The notes under the pieces are model-generated. The model worked only from the letters and a program-made list of their open reading frames with translations, was not told the DNA's origin and ran no database searches. From the NCBI RefSeq assembly GCF_037975245.1, contig NC_092577.1, positions 35,520,898-35,580,897 on the forward strand: a stretch of 60,000 nucleotides of DNA, given 5' to 3'. The position numbers and the translations under genes are program-made. The DNA comes from Apostichopus japonicus (Eukaryota > Echinodermata > Holothuroidea > Aspidochirotida > Stichopodidae). Shown in pieces: positions 20,921 to 34,289 of this stretch; position 1 is the first letter of the stretch; every line of letters begins with the position of its first letter.

Positions 20921-23696
20921 AATGTAAAACCTAAAAAACAAAACTATAAAAACTAAACAAAACTCATACAGATTGTAAATTAGAAATCCGCAAATTGTTG
21001 GGATTTTTTCCCTTCATTATTTATACAACTTAATTAATCGACCTATTGAGAAACAGTTTTTTGGTTACAACAATGTTTTAGTCAATCACATTGACAAATT
21101 ACCAAAGTTAATGCCAAACAGTTGCATTGATGTAATATTTAACAAACGCTAACCAAACTTAACGAAACGCAATTGGGTATGGTCCACACTTCATTCTTCA
21201 CCTGATGTTAACCACTTTGTGCGGATTTACGTCACAGTAAAATTGCTACACTGTTGAAAATTTCCTCGTGCATTGTTTAAGGTTTCTCTGCGACCAAGAA
21301 AAATAGAGAAAAACACCGCGTATACTTTGCCTAGTTTTTCTAGAGGTTCAAAATTTTTTCTGACAAAGGTGTTTGCAACTTGTTGAATAAATAAGGAATC
21401 TTGACACAATATAACACTTTAATTAAAAATAAAATATAATGATATAAAAAGATATCTTATTAGGAAATTATGAATTTTCCTTGCATTATAAATAGTTCAT
21501 TTTATCAGAATATGTTAGGCTGAATTCTTTCTTGTTTCAAACAGATATTTGAGGTATTCATTCATCAAGAACTTTATATGGTTATCCCCTATATGTACAG
21601 CAATTACATCACAATGGGCTTTAAACCTCGAATGTGCGATTAAATTGTCTGTATTGAACATAACCACCCACACTACAAACACGGCTTCGATGCAAACACA
21701 ATGGTCACATGAAGATGCAATAAAGTCATTTTCCGACACTAGAACTTCCAGTTATGTGAATAAACCGTGACACTTTTAGCATCAATTACAAGCCTTCTAT
21801 CGAAAAGACGAGTCCAGACCACATTTTGGTCGCGTGCATCATTTTAGTTGTTATAAACGAGTATAGCATTTTGAAGACTAGATTGTGGCACCGACAGAAC
21901 GCTTTACAAAAGAGACGAAAGATGCGTCGCGGAGTGTCGTTCATGTAATTCATCAGCTTGGGCGATTTGTTTCCTTTCCTCTTTGTTTTTGTTTCATGTA
22001 ACGTTCCACGTTACACAATGTAGTCTACTAATGACAACGCAAGAATGTATTCATAGTTCGATGTGATATTATTGTGGAGCGTGTGTTTATGGCCATAAAA
22101 ACAAAACAAAAAAAAACAACAACAACAACAAGAAAATAGTACTTTCTAAAAGCTGCCTATCTACTAAAACAAAGAATAGAATGTAGGTAAATACACCACC
22201 TTTGAGATCCTTTTTGCTTGGTGAAGTAGGATTTTCTTTATAGAGTCAACTCTCAATAGGTAGATAGCATATGATGCTTCAACTTCAACATGGTCTTCTA
22301 CATGGTAAAATATCCAATTGGAGCAAACCATGTAAATTGAAAAATAGCCAGCCGACTTGAATCGTCAGTTGTTATACGAGTCATTCAGTTTCTCACACAT
22401 ATATGTATGTATAGTTTCACAGAGTCGTAAACTACCTTAGATATAGCTATGTTGCATATGCGGGTCTGATAGGGCTTAGCAGTTGGCCTACACTCTCATC
22501 AAATAACATATGCATGGCTAATTATTAATTAGAGGTAATCGCACACAATTCTCGGCGAGTAGAGATGCACCAAAGTGTTTTTAACTTTCATGGTATAGAT
22601 CCGTTGTTGATTAAAACAACAATAATAATAATACTGGAATAATTTTGAAATTTGTATTAAAATTTATAAAATTGGAACAAATATTCTGTGTCTTTTTTGG
22701 CAAGTCCAGCTAGATCGATCAATAATTCTGAGAGGGTTTAGATTATAATTCATTTAACTAAACCAACAGTTTCAATCTATCAAACTCAATCAACATGGTT
22801 GCAATTCATCTAATTAAGCATATCCTTTCAATTGTCATTTCTTCACAAAGGAATTTGAAAAAGTTAAACGAATATTTTTAAGTCTAAAAAGTTGTCGCCC
22901 AGACACATTTTTATGCGATATTAATTATATCCAAAACTAGATCGAACCTTTTCAATACGTAGACAATATCTTCCTTATTGATTGATTGATTATAGTCAAA
23001 GTAATTATCGCAATCATCAGAATTTAGCGACGAACCAAACTTGTTGATAATTTTCCCAATTTAAGACAACACGCTGCTTTGAAAATGACTATCCCCCTCC
23101 CCCTTCACAAAATTATCATTCTTCGCTTGAATTACACCAGATAGGCTTATGTTTACTACTTAGAGAATACAACAACCAAAATGAGGTATCACTTTGAAAC
23201 ATCGTTTTGTTCCACACGCCCAAGTCGAGCTATATACAGTCACGTGATTGATAGGCTACGCATCGCGTGCTTCATTACCCATAAAATCTAACACCCATGA
23301 CCAATACTCTATAGTTGAAAAGTCAATCAAGTTGCACTTTGCGTTCGATCATAAAACGTTTCATTTCTGAATTATATATGGACTCAGATTTTCATATTGG
23401 GAAGTGGCAAGTATTTATTACTTTGTATAAGTCAATATAATTTGATATGCTGAAAATAGTTACAAGAACTTTACGAACTCAATAAATCCGATCCTCCTCA
23501 GGTTGGACGATTAACTGTTTTGTACTGCTGATAAATGCAATGTGAGAAACGATAAATATTTTACTTCAACAAAAACATCCGTGGACAACAAAGTAGTAGC
23601 CTGAATTTATCCTAAGCGTATATTCCCACCTTGGTGTTTCTGGCTTCTTACTTCATTTGAAACATACCTTATTATTACACACACATGCCCCCACGC
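20921..23696. other. Intergenic DNA
   Basis: AT-rich sequence. Two opposing frames of 73-74 codons at 21515-21770 overlap each other and show no domain. No repeat of note apart from a short (AAC)n at about 22112. Confidence 0.55.
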
Positions 23697-23784
<88 letters not shown>

Positions 23785-23860
23785 CACATATATATATATA
23801 TATATATTTATATATAAATATATATATATATATATATTTATATATATCTATATATATATA

Positions 23861-23895
<35 letters not shown>

Positions 23896-23903
23896 ATATA
23901 TAT
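23697..23903. repeat. Long (TA)n microsatellite
   Basis: About 205 bp of alternating AT with rare TTA, CA or CT interruptions. Confidence 0.97.
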
Positions 23904-24890
23904 CCACAATAGATCGGAAAACCGTCTGGAAATGCGTTAATAATTAACTAAGATCCCCGAAATTAATCATGCCCGCATTAATTGACATTAATGTCACTCT
24001 GCAAATGATCATTATTTCCACGTACAATTGCAAGAACAGCGTCAAAGGCACGCTGCAAATCTGTGAGACGGAAAGTTGGTAGTAATGAATAAAACCTCAG
24101 CCTACAAAATGAAACCACAATTGAATAGCGTATATACCTCTATATAATCTTTACCTACATATATACGCTCTCTCTTCAAATTAAATTGAATGTTTCTAGT
24201 TCAAAATGTAGAAACAATTTTCTAGCATTACATTCAAAGTAATGTTTAAAGTAAAGAAGACATTCCTTTGGGGGAAATAAATAGTCTACCTCCAAAGACT
24301 TATGTCTGACATCTGACGTAGGTATTTACGTCACAGAAAAACCCAGGAGTTTGAATAAAGCGCCGTTGTCTTGAATAAGGTCTAGTATCCGACATGTACA
24401 TAACCTTTGCGTATATATACCTATATATGTATGTATGCTTCGTTCCATCGGTTGGCGGAATAAAAAAATCTATATATCTCAACGACTCGGAAATTCGGGA
24501 TGATTAGATTGGCGAAGAAAGTCAGAAGTCAAAGACAGATACATACTGACATACATACATATAGACAAACTTAGTGATACAGGATCTTAGTGATATTCTA
24601 TGCACGGCCTTTTCAGTAGTCAGATCGATATTGGAGTAAAACAAGTCTCTCCGGTATAGGAAAACCTTGATAAAAAATAATAATATTAATAATGAGAACA
24701 GCGAAAGGCTAGACGACTATAATTGATTCTTTATCGATTTATCCTATTTTGTTAAAGTTCACAATTTTATTTATTTATTTATTTTCATTGAATTTTCCCT
24801 TTTTCTTGGTGTTTTTGTTTTACTCGTATGCAGAAATATCAGTAGTTAGATGAACTTACTGTATGCATATGCAATGTAGACTACTACACT
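23904..24890. other. Intergenic DNA
   Basis: No gene or ordered repeat recognised. Confidence 0.6.
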
Positions 24891-24983
24891 GACTGGCACT
24901 GACTGGCACTGACTGGCACTGACTGGCACTGACTGGCACTGACTGGCACTGACTGGCACTGACTGGCACTGACTGGCACTGAC
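24891..24983. repeat. 10-bp perfect tandem repeat, nine copies
   Basis: GACTGGCACT is repeated without a single mismatch from 24891 to 24980, with a partial copy on each side. Confidence 0.98.
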
Positions 24984-25174
24984 AAACATTGCATTATTTC
25001 ATCTATATAAGTATATTCATGTCGGAATAATTAAAAAAGAGACTTTCAACGAATTCGTTGAAATATTTATACCCAAAAATATTTTTCTGTCGATTTGTAT
25101 ATTTCATTATGACTATTGACAAGCACAAAATGGTTACAATTATGAATATGAATAAACAACTGATTAGCGAATGA

Positions 25175-25305
25175 GTGGATGGATGAAAAGAACGGACGGA
25201 TGGATGAACTTGACCAGATAGATGGACGGAAGGACGGAACTACGGTCGGACGGGTGTAAGGACGGACGGATGGATGCATGAACGAATATATGAATAAATG
25301 AGTAC
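25175..25305. repeat. GGAY/GGAT minisatellite
   Basis: Degenerate repeats of GGATGGATGA and ACGGACGGA with 4-bp periodicity. On the minus strand this gives the Ser/Arg/Pro-rich frame at 25067-25318, which is not a gene. Confidence 0.8.
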
Positions 25306-26107
25306 ATTGTGCAATCATTTTGAAAGTAATATTGAAAACTCATGAAATTGTCTTCGAATTTTAATCAGGATCACAGTTTCAGTTTGATGATATAGTTATA
25401 CTATATAGTCATAAATACTTATCAAGAACTGGAATTACTTTCCAAGATGATATGATATTTTAAAGACCCACAAAACCATTTTTGGATGATAGTCTTGCGT
25501 GATATGGAATTATTACTCTTGTGAGGTTAAATGCTTCCATGTTCAATGTATATATATGTTTTGAGCTATTTGTTGTTTATTTGTTGTTTGGAGCGTTGAT
25601 AATCGCGAGTTTATACTTAGCCGTTTTTGTTGTTTTCCTTTTTTTGCAAAATTAATTTTCTGTAATATGGAGATGGGGTTTTGCAACTTCCTCTGAACGC
25701 CCACTTTTAACCTGCACCGGTATACGTTACTTCACGGTATACATTGGTACACGACAGCTTCATGCATTTTAGAATCATGGAACGAGAATGATCTACATGT
25801 ATACATCGGTAATATGGTTTCTCGGTATCCTGGCTTATACCATCATCTGACCATGTCTGACAGAAAATCATACTAAAACACAGATTTTCGGGCAAAAAAT
25901 CTATCTTTGATTGTTTATTCCTGACAAGTGTATCCTCCCCAAGGTACACCATGTCTTAAATTACTACATGAAACTCATGAATATTTAAACATAAAACAAA
26001 GTGTGGCATGAAGCAATATCTAGTAAACTAAACTGAAATACAATCTTCCTCATCAAACCAGTGAAAATTCAATGAAAAAACAATAAACAACAAAGACAAA
26101 GGAAATG

Positions 26108-26603
26108 AGAAGATAGAGAGAGAGAGAGGGAGGTGGAGAGGGGGTGGGGGAGGAGAGAGAATGAACCACCTTGGTTAAAACCACGTCATATCTGGTTTAT
26201 TTCCATTTATATTGCGCTACATATTTCTTGAAATTTCGTTTTACTTTATGGAATGTATAACGTTCGCTACAATGCTTCAAGAGATTGTGGCATGGCTACA
26301 TACCTTAACTTAAAATAAAATGCTTGTAGAACTTTCGGGGAAGCTTGCATAAACCTTCTTCATTTCCTTATCCTTTTCAAAGAAATCGTGATGCGGCATT
26401 TTAGATATAACACCGTCACTATCACAGTCTCGTCTATTTAGGGGCTGAGCATTAGTGAGCGGCGGACTCAATAACATTTTCGTTCTAGGTCGATTTTTAA
26501 ACGCAGTCAAGAAGAAGCTGCGTTCGTATGATTTGAATGGAAACAAGCCGAGAGAGAGAGGGAGAGGTAGAGAGAGAGAGGCGAGGGGGTCGGGGGGGGG
26601 GGA
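26108..26603. repeat. Two (GA)n/G-rich low-complexity patches
   Basis: GAGA-rich tracts at 26108-26161 and 26549-26603, the second followed by a poly-G run. Open frames there are compositional artefacts. Confidence 0.85.
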
Positions 26604-27691
26604 GTCGGGAGAAAGAAACAACCGTTTTGGTTTGCTTGTGAGATAAGCTTGTTACCTTGGCAACAACAAAATTGTTTTCATGTGATTTTCTCTTTCCGGC
26701 TTCATGATAAGAAAGCAAACCCTCATAATATATAGAGAAGGAAAACAAAACACATAAAACAAATACCCGTGACTACGGTGTGATCATCGTCACGTGTGTA
26801 TCACGATTCCCTTTTGAAAAGGAACAGACACTATACACATGATCTTAGCCAAAAACTCACAGATATTGGCTTTTAACTATACTTGACAATCTAGAATATT
26901 AATAAACCTATTAAAAATTAACAACATGGCGGGTTCTTTTCCAGTGTCATCTTTTTAACTGTACGGAAAGATTCCATTGGTCGTATTTGTAAGCGTCTTC
27001 ACGTAACCACTTGCTACGATGTACTTAGAGACAGATACTAATGGCAGTTTTAATTAAAGGTATTGCCTCTAGTGAAGGGTATCATCCATTAAATCGATTC
27101 GGAGCTCTTAAACTGTCTTTCTCAGGATGAAAAATGAGGAGAAGTTTTGAATAAATCAAACGTTATTCGTCTCCAATTTCACGCACTAATCAATGATCTA
27201 GCTAAGTAGTATATGTAAAGAATATTGAAGGACACTACAATTCAATTCCTTCAAACTGCTAAAATTGAATATGTTGCATGTGTTACTATCGATCTGTTTT
27301 CAAGAACGCTTGCATTTTATATTATGGATGTCCGAGACGGGGTGGGGAGTTCGTACGGAATCTTTCAAAAATAGAATAGTGTGTGATTAATATGATTAAT
27401 ATATGACCGTCTTTTACCGTTCCATATTAAAGAATTTTAAGCTTAGTTGTTTAGGTTATCTAACGAAATAGTTCTAATATGTCCAGTTAAATCAGGCGCC
27501 TCGATATACTATAACTCATTTCTGAAATTTTCAAACAAAAGAAAAACGACTTGGATCAAGTCCACTGTGACATCACAATGTCAACAAAGTGTAGATACAT
27601 CATACATGTTCGCACTGCAACCTTTTCGAATAACATTTTCTAAATTGCCGATACATACGTATATACGGTGAGTATGGGAGGGGGGGGGGGT

Positions 27692-27835
27692 AAGCTTTCT
27701 CTCAGATGAAATCATAGACATTCAATGTTACACTCCACCGCCAGTCGTTAATCAAAACGGCTGTGCTTTTTCCCTGATGAAATCATAAACAGTCGATATA
27801 CACTCCACCGCCGGTAGTTAATCAAAACGACTGGT
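27692..27835. repeat. 71-bp tandem duplication
   Basis: GATGAAATCATA at 27705 and 27776. Each is followed by ACTCCACCGCC and GTTAATCAAAACG. Confidence 0.85.
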
Positions 27836-27839
27836 GAAA

Positions 27840-29718
27840 GGTTTCCTGACGAAAGTCAAGTTCAGCAGAGCAATGGAATGTAAAATAGTTTAGACGCTTC
27901 TGAAATCAAATTAATATTTTGGGCGTTTGCCCCACCTTTTTCCCATTGAAAAAAAAAAAAAAACCTTTTCAATGCGAACGGGGTTTAGAATATTACATCA
28001 AGCCATTTTTTTATAGAAATTTTTAAGAAAAAGACATTTGAAATATTTTTGATTCACAATGACTGAGTTTTCAAAGCTTCAGTAGACCAAATGATCTTCA
28101 ATGCAGTGCAGCGTTAATGATACCTTACAAATTTCTCACCCTTTCATTGAGTTTCCATTCCGTATGCTTCCTTCGCCTACGATGTCCTGACATATGTGAT
28201 TAATACCAAATACTAAAGGAGGAAAGTTCATTGCGTCTGGCCACCAATTTCTTGTTACCTAACCAATATAACGAACTGGATAACCTCCAGACTAAACTGC
28301 GAATTTATTATACAAGTGACGTAGCAAGGAGCAACCTGACCCCACTACAGCAATAGAGGGGAGTCCACATTCATTTTTAAGCCCAACCATACATGGTCTG
28401 GGCTTGGATGAGATTTGTATCTTTATTTGGTGACCCCTGACCCCTAGATATGGCAATTTCAGGCTTTATGTTGAGGAAAAAAAGTAACAGTCTAACTGAT
28501 AATTATTACATTTCGATTTCTAAAGTTTGTCCCCTGGACCCTCTTAAACATGATGATTACCCCCCCCCACCCTTCCCAACCACCACCACCACCCACTCCC
28601 CTTCTATTCAAAGGAATATTACGAAGCTTTCGAAATGACAAAGTTTTGTATTTAAATAAAATGCCAAATAGTAATGATCATTCACTCCAACGAGCTCTAT
28701 TTTGATAAAACTTAAGGTGTTCAATATTGTGTTTGAGTTTGAAACGTGTACCGCAGTCAACTCAATAATCTATGATTAATTTAAGCAATAATTGAACTCA
28801 CAATTCCAAACAAACAGCATGGCTCTTCAATATTTCAGTCATCTCTGTGGCTTCCTCTTTAAACCATTGAAGCCAAAGATATGGCATCTCTTTGTACCTT
28901 TACTTTTTGGTGTATTGATTTTATGATTCCAAGATCTTTTCATCGCGAGGAATGTTATTGACCACATCCTTCGGTTCTCTTTAATTACTTAAAATTGTTT
29001 ACGTCTAATTTTTCCTATTTTTTCAAATTTATACCATATTTTTTCATTTCTTTTTTTAATTAATTTATCTCAAACTAAATATCGATTTGGAATCCAGTTA
29101 CTACTGTTGGATTACGATCTTATGTTCATTTTATTATATAAAATCGAAATTTTCATGGCTTTTTCTTTGTTCTATTTTCTTTACTCCTTTCTGGAAAATC
29201 CATTCGATGTACTTCCCAATTTGAGCAAGGATATGATATAATATTTCGAATAATAATATAAATATAATAGAAGGAGAGGTTTATGTAAAGTGAGATAACC
29301 ATGGGAACGAGGGAGAAATAAAAGACAGGCCACTGAATGGTATAGCAGGGTGACGTAGAGGTTAAAAGTACGTTACAAAAAAACAATACAAAAACACGAA
29401 ATAATTTTGGCATGCGCAGATACTTATGACAGTGCCGCTCGATGGCATTCTACTGTTAATTGAGATGCCTCTTGTATTGCTGATGTATAAATTGAAGTAG
29501 ATAAGTTAACCACGTACATATTTCATTGAAATGATGGAGAGGTGGGGGAGGGGGACGGGGGAAAAGTTCAACCCCCCACCCGACTTGTTTAGGTAGTGCC
29601 ATTAACCATATCTAGGAGCACAAAGTAGTATAGTGAGTTCTTACTAGTACCGCAACTCGATCTCTCGTCAGCGCCTGCGTACATCATACAGTAGACATAC
29701 TTTACAAAAAAATATCTA
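27840..29718. other. Intergenic DNA
   Basis: No gene supported. There is poly-A at about 27949-27963 and a C-run with CCACC low complexity at 28560-28600. Confidence 0.6.
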
Positions 29719-29724
29719 AACGAA

Positions 29725-30158
29725 TATGGCAAGCCATATAGGACAAACACTGCATAATTTATCCGCGTATTAATTGGAATTTATACGCGTATTAATTTGA
29801 ATATATACGCGTATATATTATGAGCCAATCATATGGCTTAAATATATCCGCGTATTAATTCGAATATATCCACGTATTAATTCGAATATATACACGTATT
29901 AATTCGAAAATATACACGTATTAAATAAAATACATATGGAGATTAAATCCAATATATGCACGGATCAATTAGAATATACACGAAAAAACAATTTCGCTCT
30001 CGTTGTGTACATATACCAATGATAAATGTTTTGGCGGGCTCGCGAGATCGCTTCAAAAAGCGAAACTTTACACATGTACAAATACAATTAATACGCGTAT
30101 ATATTCGAATTAATACGCGGATATATTATGCGGTGTTTGTCCCACATGGCTTGCCATA
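29725..30158. mobile_element. 434-bp MITE filled with an ACGCGT minisatellite, 6-bp target duplication
   Basis: The ends are long inverted repeats: TATGGCAAGCCATATAGGAC on the left, and ...GTCCCACATGGCTTGCCATA on the right. The repeat extends inward through AAACAC-GCATAAT to CCGCGTATTAATT. A perfect AACGAA direct repeat flanks it (29719-29724 and 30159-30164). The interior consists of 20-23-bp units of the type ATATACGCGTATTAATTCGA in both orientations. No coding. Confidence 0.85.
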
Positions 30159-30205
30159 AACGAAGCTAGTGTATTTCTGGGCATACCATCACTGTATTGT
30201 GACAA

Positions 30206-30322
30206 TGATGTACTATCGTGACATTCGATAGGCTAACCTAATACCTCCCACTCGATCCCGAAACTATGTACTATCGTGAGATACGATAGGCTAACCTAAT
30301 ACCTCCCACCCGATACCCGCTG
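30206..30322. repeat. 58-bp tandem duplication
   Basis: ATGTACTATCGTGA starts at 30208 and 30266. Each is followed by GATAGGCTAACCTAATACCT. Confidence 0.9.
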
Positions 30323-30329
30323 TTCCATC

Positions 30330-31805
30330 ATCTCTGTTGCCATTCACCTGATACGTGTCCCGGACATGTACAGGTTAGCATATTATTGCCCCAATATTAT
30401 AATGCTAGAAAGTCTTATAATGGTCACGAGTGCTAAAATCATAAAGGCTTTTTACTTCGCCGCCCCCCCCCCCCCCCCTTGAAGCAGGTTTCCTCACTGA
30501 GAGTCTATATTGTTGAACAGGACGCTGTTCAATGTCTGTGAATTGATTGACAACCTTCCAGAAATGACATTTTGAGAATTTTTAGCAAATTATTAGAACG
30601 CTAAAATTCGAAGCCAATACATCATGACCTTTAAGAAAAGGAAATGGCGATGGCGAAATCCTCAGTATTAATAGGAATTAAGGTCGTGTCGAAAGAATGG
30701 GATTAGCTAGATTCTATATAGAACAGGTAAGACTTGTCTATACCTATACTCGAAGAATCTGTAAATTTAATTAGCTGATTGGATGAGGATATTACATCCA
30801 ATCCAAAGCTGAGATGGAGGTTCTATAGAATATTGTATTCGGCTTGTATACTGAATGACTGATGTAGAAAGAGGGGGGGGGGGGGTGGGGGGTCATAATG
30901 TGACGTCATTGGTGTAGGCTATTAAAATGCGTTCGACTGTTAAGCTCGAGACGCTCAGAAGTGTTCGAATGGTGTAAAAATGATCAAAAAGGAGATACTA
31001 CTCGAGCCGGCCAAGTAAACCAAATTATTTAATCATCTCAAGCATATCTCGACATTGTCACTTTTTAACTTGCTTATTTGAGCCTTAAGTATTCAGAATC
31101 CATGAAACCTGTTATTATGTACCAGATGGAATTAGCTTTATTTAGCTGTTTGGGGAAGGTACACTCATTACAAAGACGATAGGTTGCAGGTATGCTTCTA
31201 CTATAAGGTTAGGGTGACCCATCTGATTATTTAAATCATATTATCGTGGTGAAATTGATTCCCTTTTACTATAAATACTAGTCCCAGACGGACGGGTGCT
31301 TCAATTATCATTTTGAAAAGCACCCGAAGAAAGAATTGTAATTAAATACAGATCACTGTAATTGCCTTCTTGAAGTTAAACCTATATTCCAATGTGGTCT
31401 TGAAGGGAATAACGAAAGTGGTCTCGAATTTCGACAAGGGTGTTACTTTAACATATTCCTGATTAAAGCCAGCCGCGATCAAGACTCTTCAAACACCTGA
31501 AGAACGGCCTAATAGTCGAAATTCTCATATTATCGTGTAGTTGATATTTAATCAGTCCAATCATTAGACCTTTGGACCCATGAAAAAAAAAACACTCTTG
31601 CTTGCCCTTATCTGGTAAATGACCTCTGGTTACGGTTACAATATACTTCGTATATCTTTTCTGATAGATTATAATACAACATGTAACTACAAATTCCATT
31701 CACATCTCACGAAGCTACATCTCGGTACGATAGCTTCGAACTCTTATTGCCAGACATGACATGTGTGTTTTATCTCCATGGTTACACAGGCATCCGTCTG
31801 CTCAG
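30330..31805. other. Intergenic DNA
   Basis: No gene or ordered repeat recognised. There is a C-run at 30464-30478 and a G-run at about 30873. Confidence 0.6.
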
Positions 31806-31837
31806 TTTAACCAGGGAGTTGAACTCCCTGGTTTAAC
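31806..31837. mobile_element. 20-bp palindromic mini-insertion with 6-bp duplication
   Basis: The core at 31812-31831 is CAGGGAGTTGAACTCCCTGG, flanked by TTTAAC direct repeats on both sides (7 bp, GTTTAAC, if the boundary is moved one base). Confidence 0.75.
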
Positions 31838-31870
31838 CACTGTCTAATATGACATGTGACTAGCAGTTAG

Positions 31871-32122
31871 ACCAGCTAAAAGCTTGTTGCTAAGGGAAAA
31901 AATCGCTAAAGTACTTTAGTATTAGATTGACCAGTTCAGTACAAGTCTGTCTGAGAAACTGTAACGGTGCTGAGCAGCACACGTGACCAGGCTAGACCAG
32001 CTGAAAGCTTGTTGCTAAGGGAAAAAAATCCCTTCAGTACTTTAGTATTAGCATGGAGCTATAGCTCCATGGTATTAGATAGAACAAGTCTGTCTAGATA
32101 TTGTAATGGTGCTGAGCAGGAA
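31871..32122. repeat. 125-bp tandem duplication, one copy interrupted by a palindrome
   Basis: AGCTTGTTGCTAAGGGAAAA occurs at 31881 and 32006, and the GTGCTGAGCAG end also recurs. Copy 2 has a 27-bp insertion (the palindrome plus a repeated TATTAG) where copy 1 has a single TATTAG at 31920-31925. Confidence 0.9.
32046..32078. mobile_element. 21-bp palindromic mini-insertion with 6-bp duplication and visible empty site
   Basis: The core at 32052-32072 is a perfect palindrome starting CATGGAGCTA. It is flanked by TATTAG on both sides. The paralogous sequence at 31920-31925 has one TATTAG and no palindrome, which shows directly that the core was inserted (or precisely lost in the other copy). 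Confidence 0.8.
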
Positions 32123-32130
32123 AATTTTTC

Positions 32131-33766
32131 AACGAGAATGTTTGCTTTAAGAAGACAACACTGGCTCCCAGGTTTTAAATCTGTTACCGAATATGATTGG
32201 CTGATTATTTACAGGGACAATTGTGACAATTTTAAACTACTTGATTCCTTTGAGAGCAGCGTAAAACGTGGCATCTTTTGAAAGAAGGGCGTTCGAATTA
32301 TATGACCAAATATCGCCGGTTGTCCTAGATATGTCCTGATCTTTCAACCCTACGTTAACGTACGGACCTGGTCTATTAATTAGAGGGCGCTACTTGATTA
32401 TTTCGCATGAAGTGTACGAGCGTAAAGGTCGGTCACTCTAAGCGACCTCCTTCGAACCCAGCGGATTTTTATATGTTGCCTGGTCATAAGGTGAACAAGA
32501 CGGATTACTTGGTTAATGAATTATGTATGAGATACAACGTAAATTATTCTAATCATGTATGCATGAGGGGACCGTCTTTAATTATGGTAACAAGAAGTTT
32601 TGAATTGAAACAAAGAAATGAAATATCTTCTACTGCCTGGCAAGATTCAATGACATGGAGTAAACTTTCTTTAAGACTCATTAGGGGAAATGGCATATTT
32701 AGGCTTATGTTACAACGTCGTCACAAGTTGTAGAGGCATTCCCTTATAGGGATTAGGCTTACATACAAGAGATATTATTCATGTTACTCATGTTACTGAA
32801 AGGTCATCAGAATTTTTATCATGCAAAATATGACAATTTTTTTTTTACACAAGGGTTATAAAGTTTCTTATCCTGCAGAAGTACTTACTCTCAAAATTTA
32901 GATTTGGATATAACTGTAAGAATTACCTTTGAATCTTGCCTTTGAACTTGTAGTTATTCCGTTATGCTTTGTGTGTGATAAATAAGATTTTCCTTATCTA
33001 TAAATAAAGCAGGAATTTGTATTAAAAAAAAAAACAAAAAAAAAAACAGATGAGTTATAGTATCCCCGCCTCAATTTGCAACAAATTATGAAATATTTTG
33101 AATGAAATAAGTACAAAATTGATACATGATCAAACATATCCTCCAAGAAGCTAAACCTGACACAACTGACTAGTTTATCTTTATTTTGCTTTGTGTTTCT
33201 CTTTTCAATTAAAATCGTTTTCTTTTTACGAAACAACGCCCTCATTACAAAACTTTGAAATGGGGGGGGGGGGGTTGGGGGGGGACGACATTTCCTGCAT
33301 ATTACAAACTTTTGTGCAAACGTACTTATAGAAATGCATTACTTGTTATGAATATGTAATTCATGTACTAAATAAACTTTTAGATACAACACACATAAAA
33401 GAAACGTACATCGTATTGACAATACACACATGAAATATAATAGGCAAAATGACCTGTCTTGTTTGACTTAATTTTAAACTTAATTTTCTGCCTAAATTCA
33501 TCCTGTAACAAAGAGAGGAAAAAGTTAGACTGTGTTCTCGGTAAATTTCAAAAGGGCATATCTTTATTGTCATTCTAGTTGTATGCATGCTTGATTATGG
33601 ATGAACTAGTGCTCGGAAATCATGTAAATATTTACCTTGGGCTGTCACAACACCTATCAATGTCATCAACTACATGACTCGCATTTCTAATTTCGAAAGT
33701 AAACTTTCACCGCGACCTTATCTTTACCGCTTCGGTTTTGTTACTAGTTTCTTTTCGTTCTTTCTT
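32131..33766. other. Intergenic DNA
   Basis: Two open frames of 104 and 108 codons (31967-32281, 32407-32733) show no domain. The first overlaps a tandem duplication, so it is not accepted as a gene. Poly-A/T and poly-G tracts occur near 33025 and 33263. Confidence 0.5.
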
Positions 33767-34277
33767 GGGGTGGTGGGGTGGGGAGGGGGGAATGTTGGGG
33801 CGGGCTGGGGATCTTTTACTATTCTTGCACAATTTGTATATTTGATCACGATTTACGAAAAATGCGCCTGACTATATCTTTGATATTTTTCATTCTCGTA
33901 ACTTCAAAGCAAGAACAGAAGAACGGGTCCGATTCCGTGTGTGGGGGGGGGGGATCGGTTGTGATGGGGTGGTAGATAGGATGGGGGTGGCTCAGAATAA
34001 CTATCCTAAAAACCTCTCTGGTGGGGTGGGGAGGGGGAAGGTTGGGGAGGGCTGGGGGATCTTTTACTATTCTTGCACAATTTGTATTTTTGATCACGAT
34101 TTACGAAAAATGCGCCTGACTATATCTTTGATATTTTTCATTCTCGTAACTTCAAAGCAAGAACAGAAGAACGGGTCCGATTCCGTGTGTGTGTGTGTGG
34201 GGGGGGGGGGTCGGTTGTGATGGGGTGGTAGATAGGATGGGGGTGGCTCAGAATAACTATCCTAAAAACCTCTCTGG
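33767..34277. repeat. 248-bp tandem duplication
   Basis: ATCTTTTACTATTCTTGCAC recurs at 33811 and 34059. The copies are almost identical through ATCCTAAAAACCTCTCTGG, with differences mainly in the G-runs and a (GT)n stretch. This points to a recent duplication. Confidence 0.95.
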
Positions 34278-34289
34278 TTATACACCTTG

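Noticed and set aside
24891-24983. CRISPR-like array
   Set aside because: Contiguous 10-bp tandem units without spacers, in a eukaryotic genome.
26310-26748. Pro/Ser-rich and Arg/Gly-rich frames
   Set aside because: Compositional artefacts of the GA-rich tract at 26549-26603.
32407-32733. 108-codon open frame as a gene
   Set aside because: No domain, and no splice or start context beyond a chance ATG.
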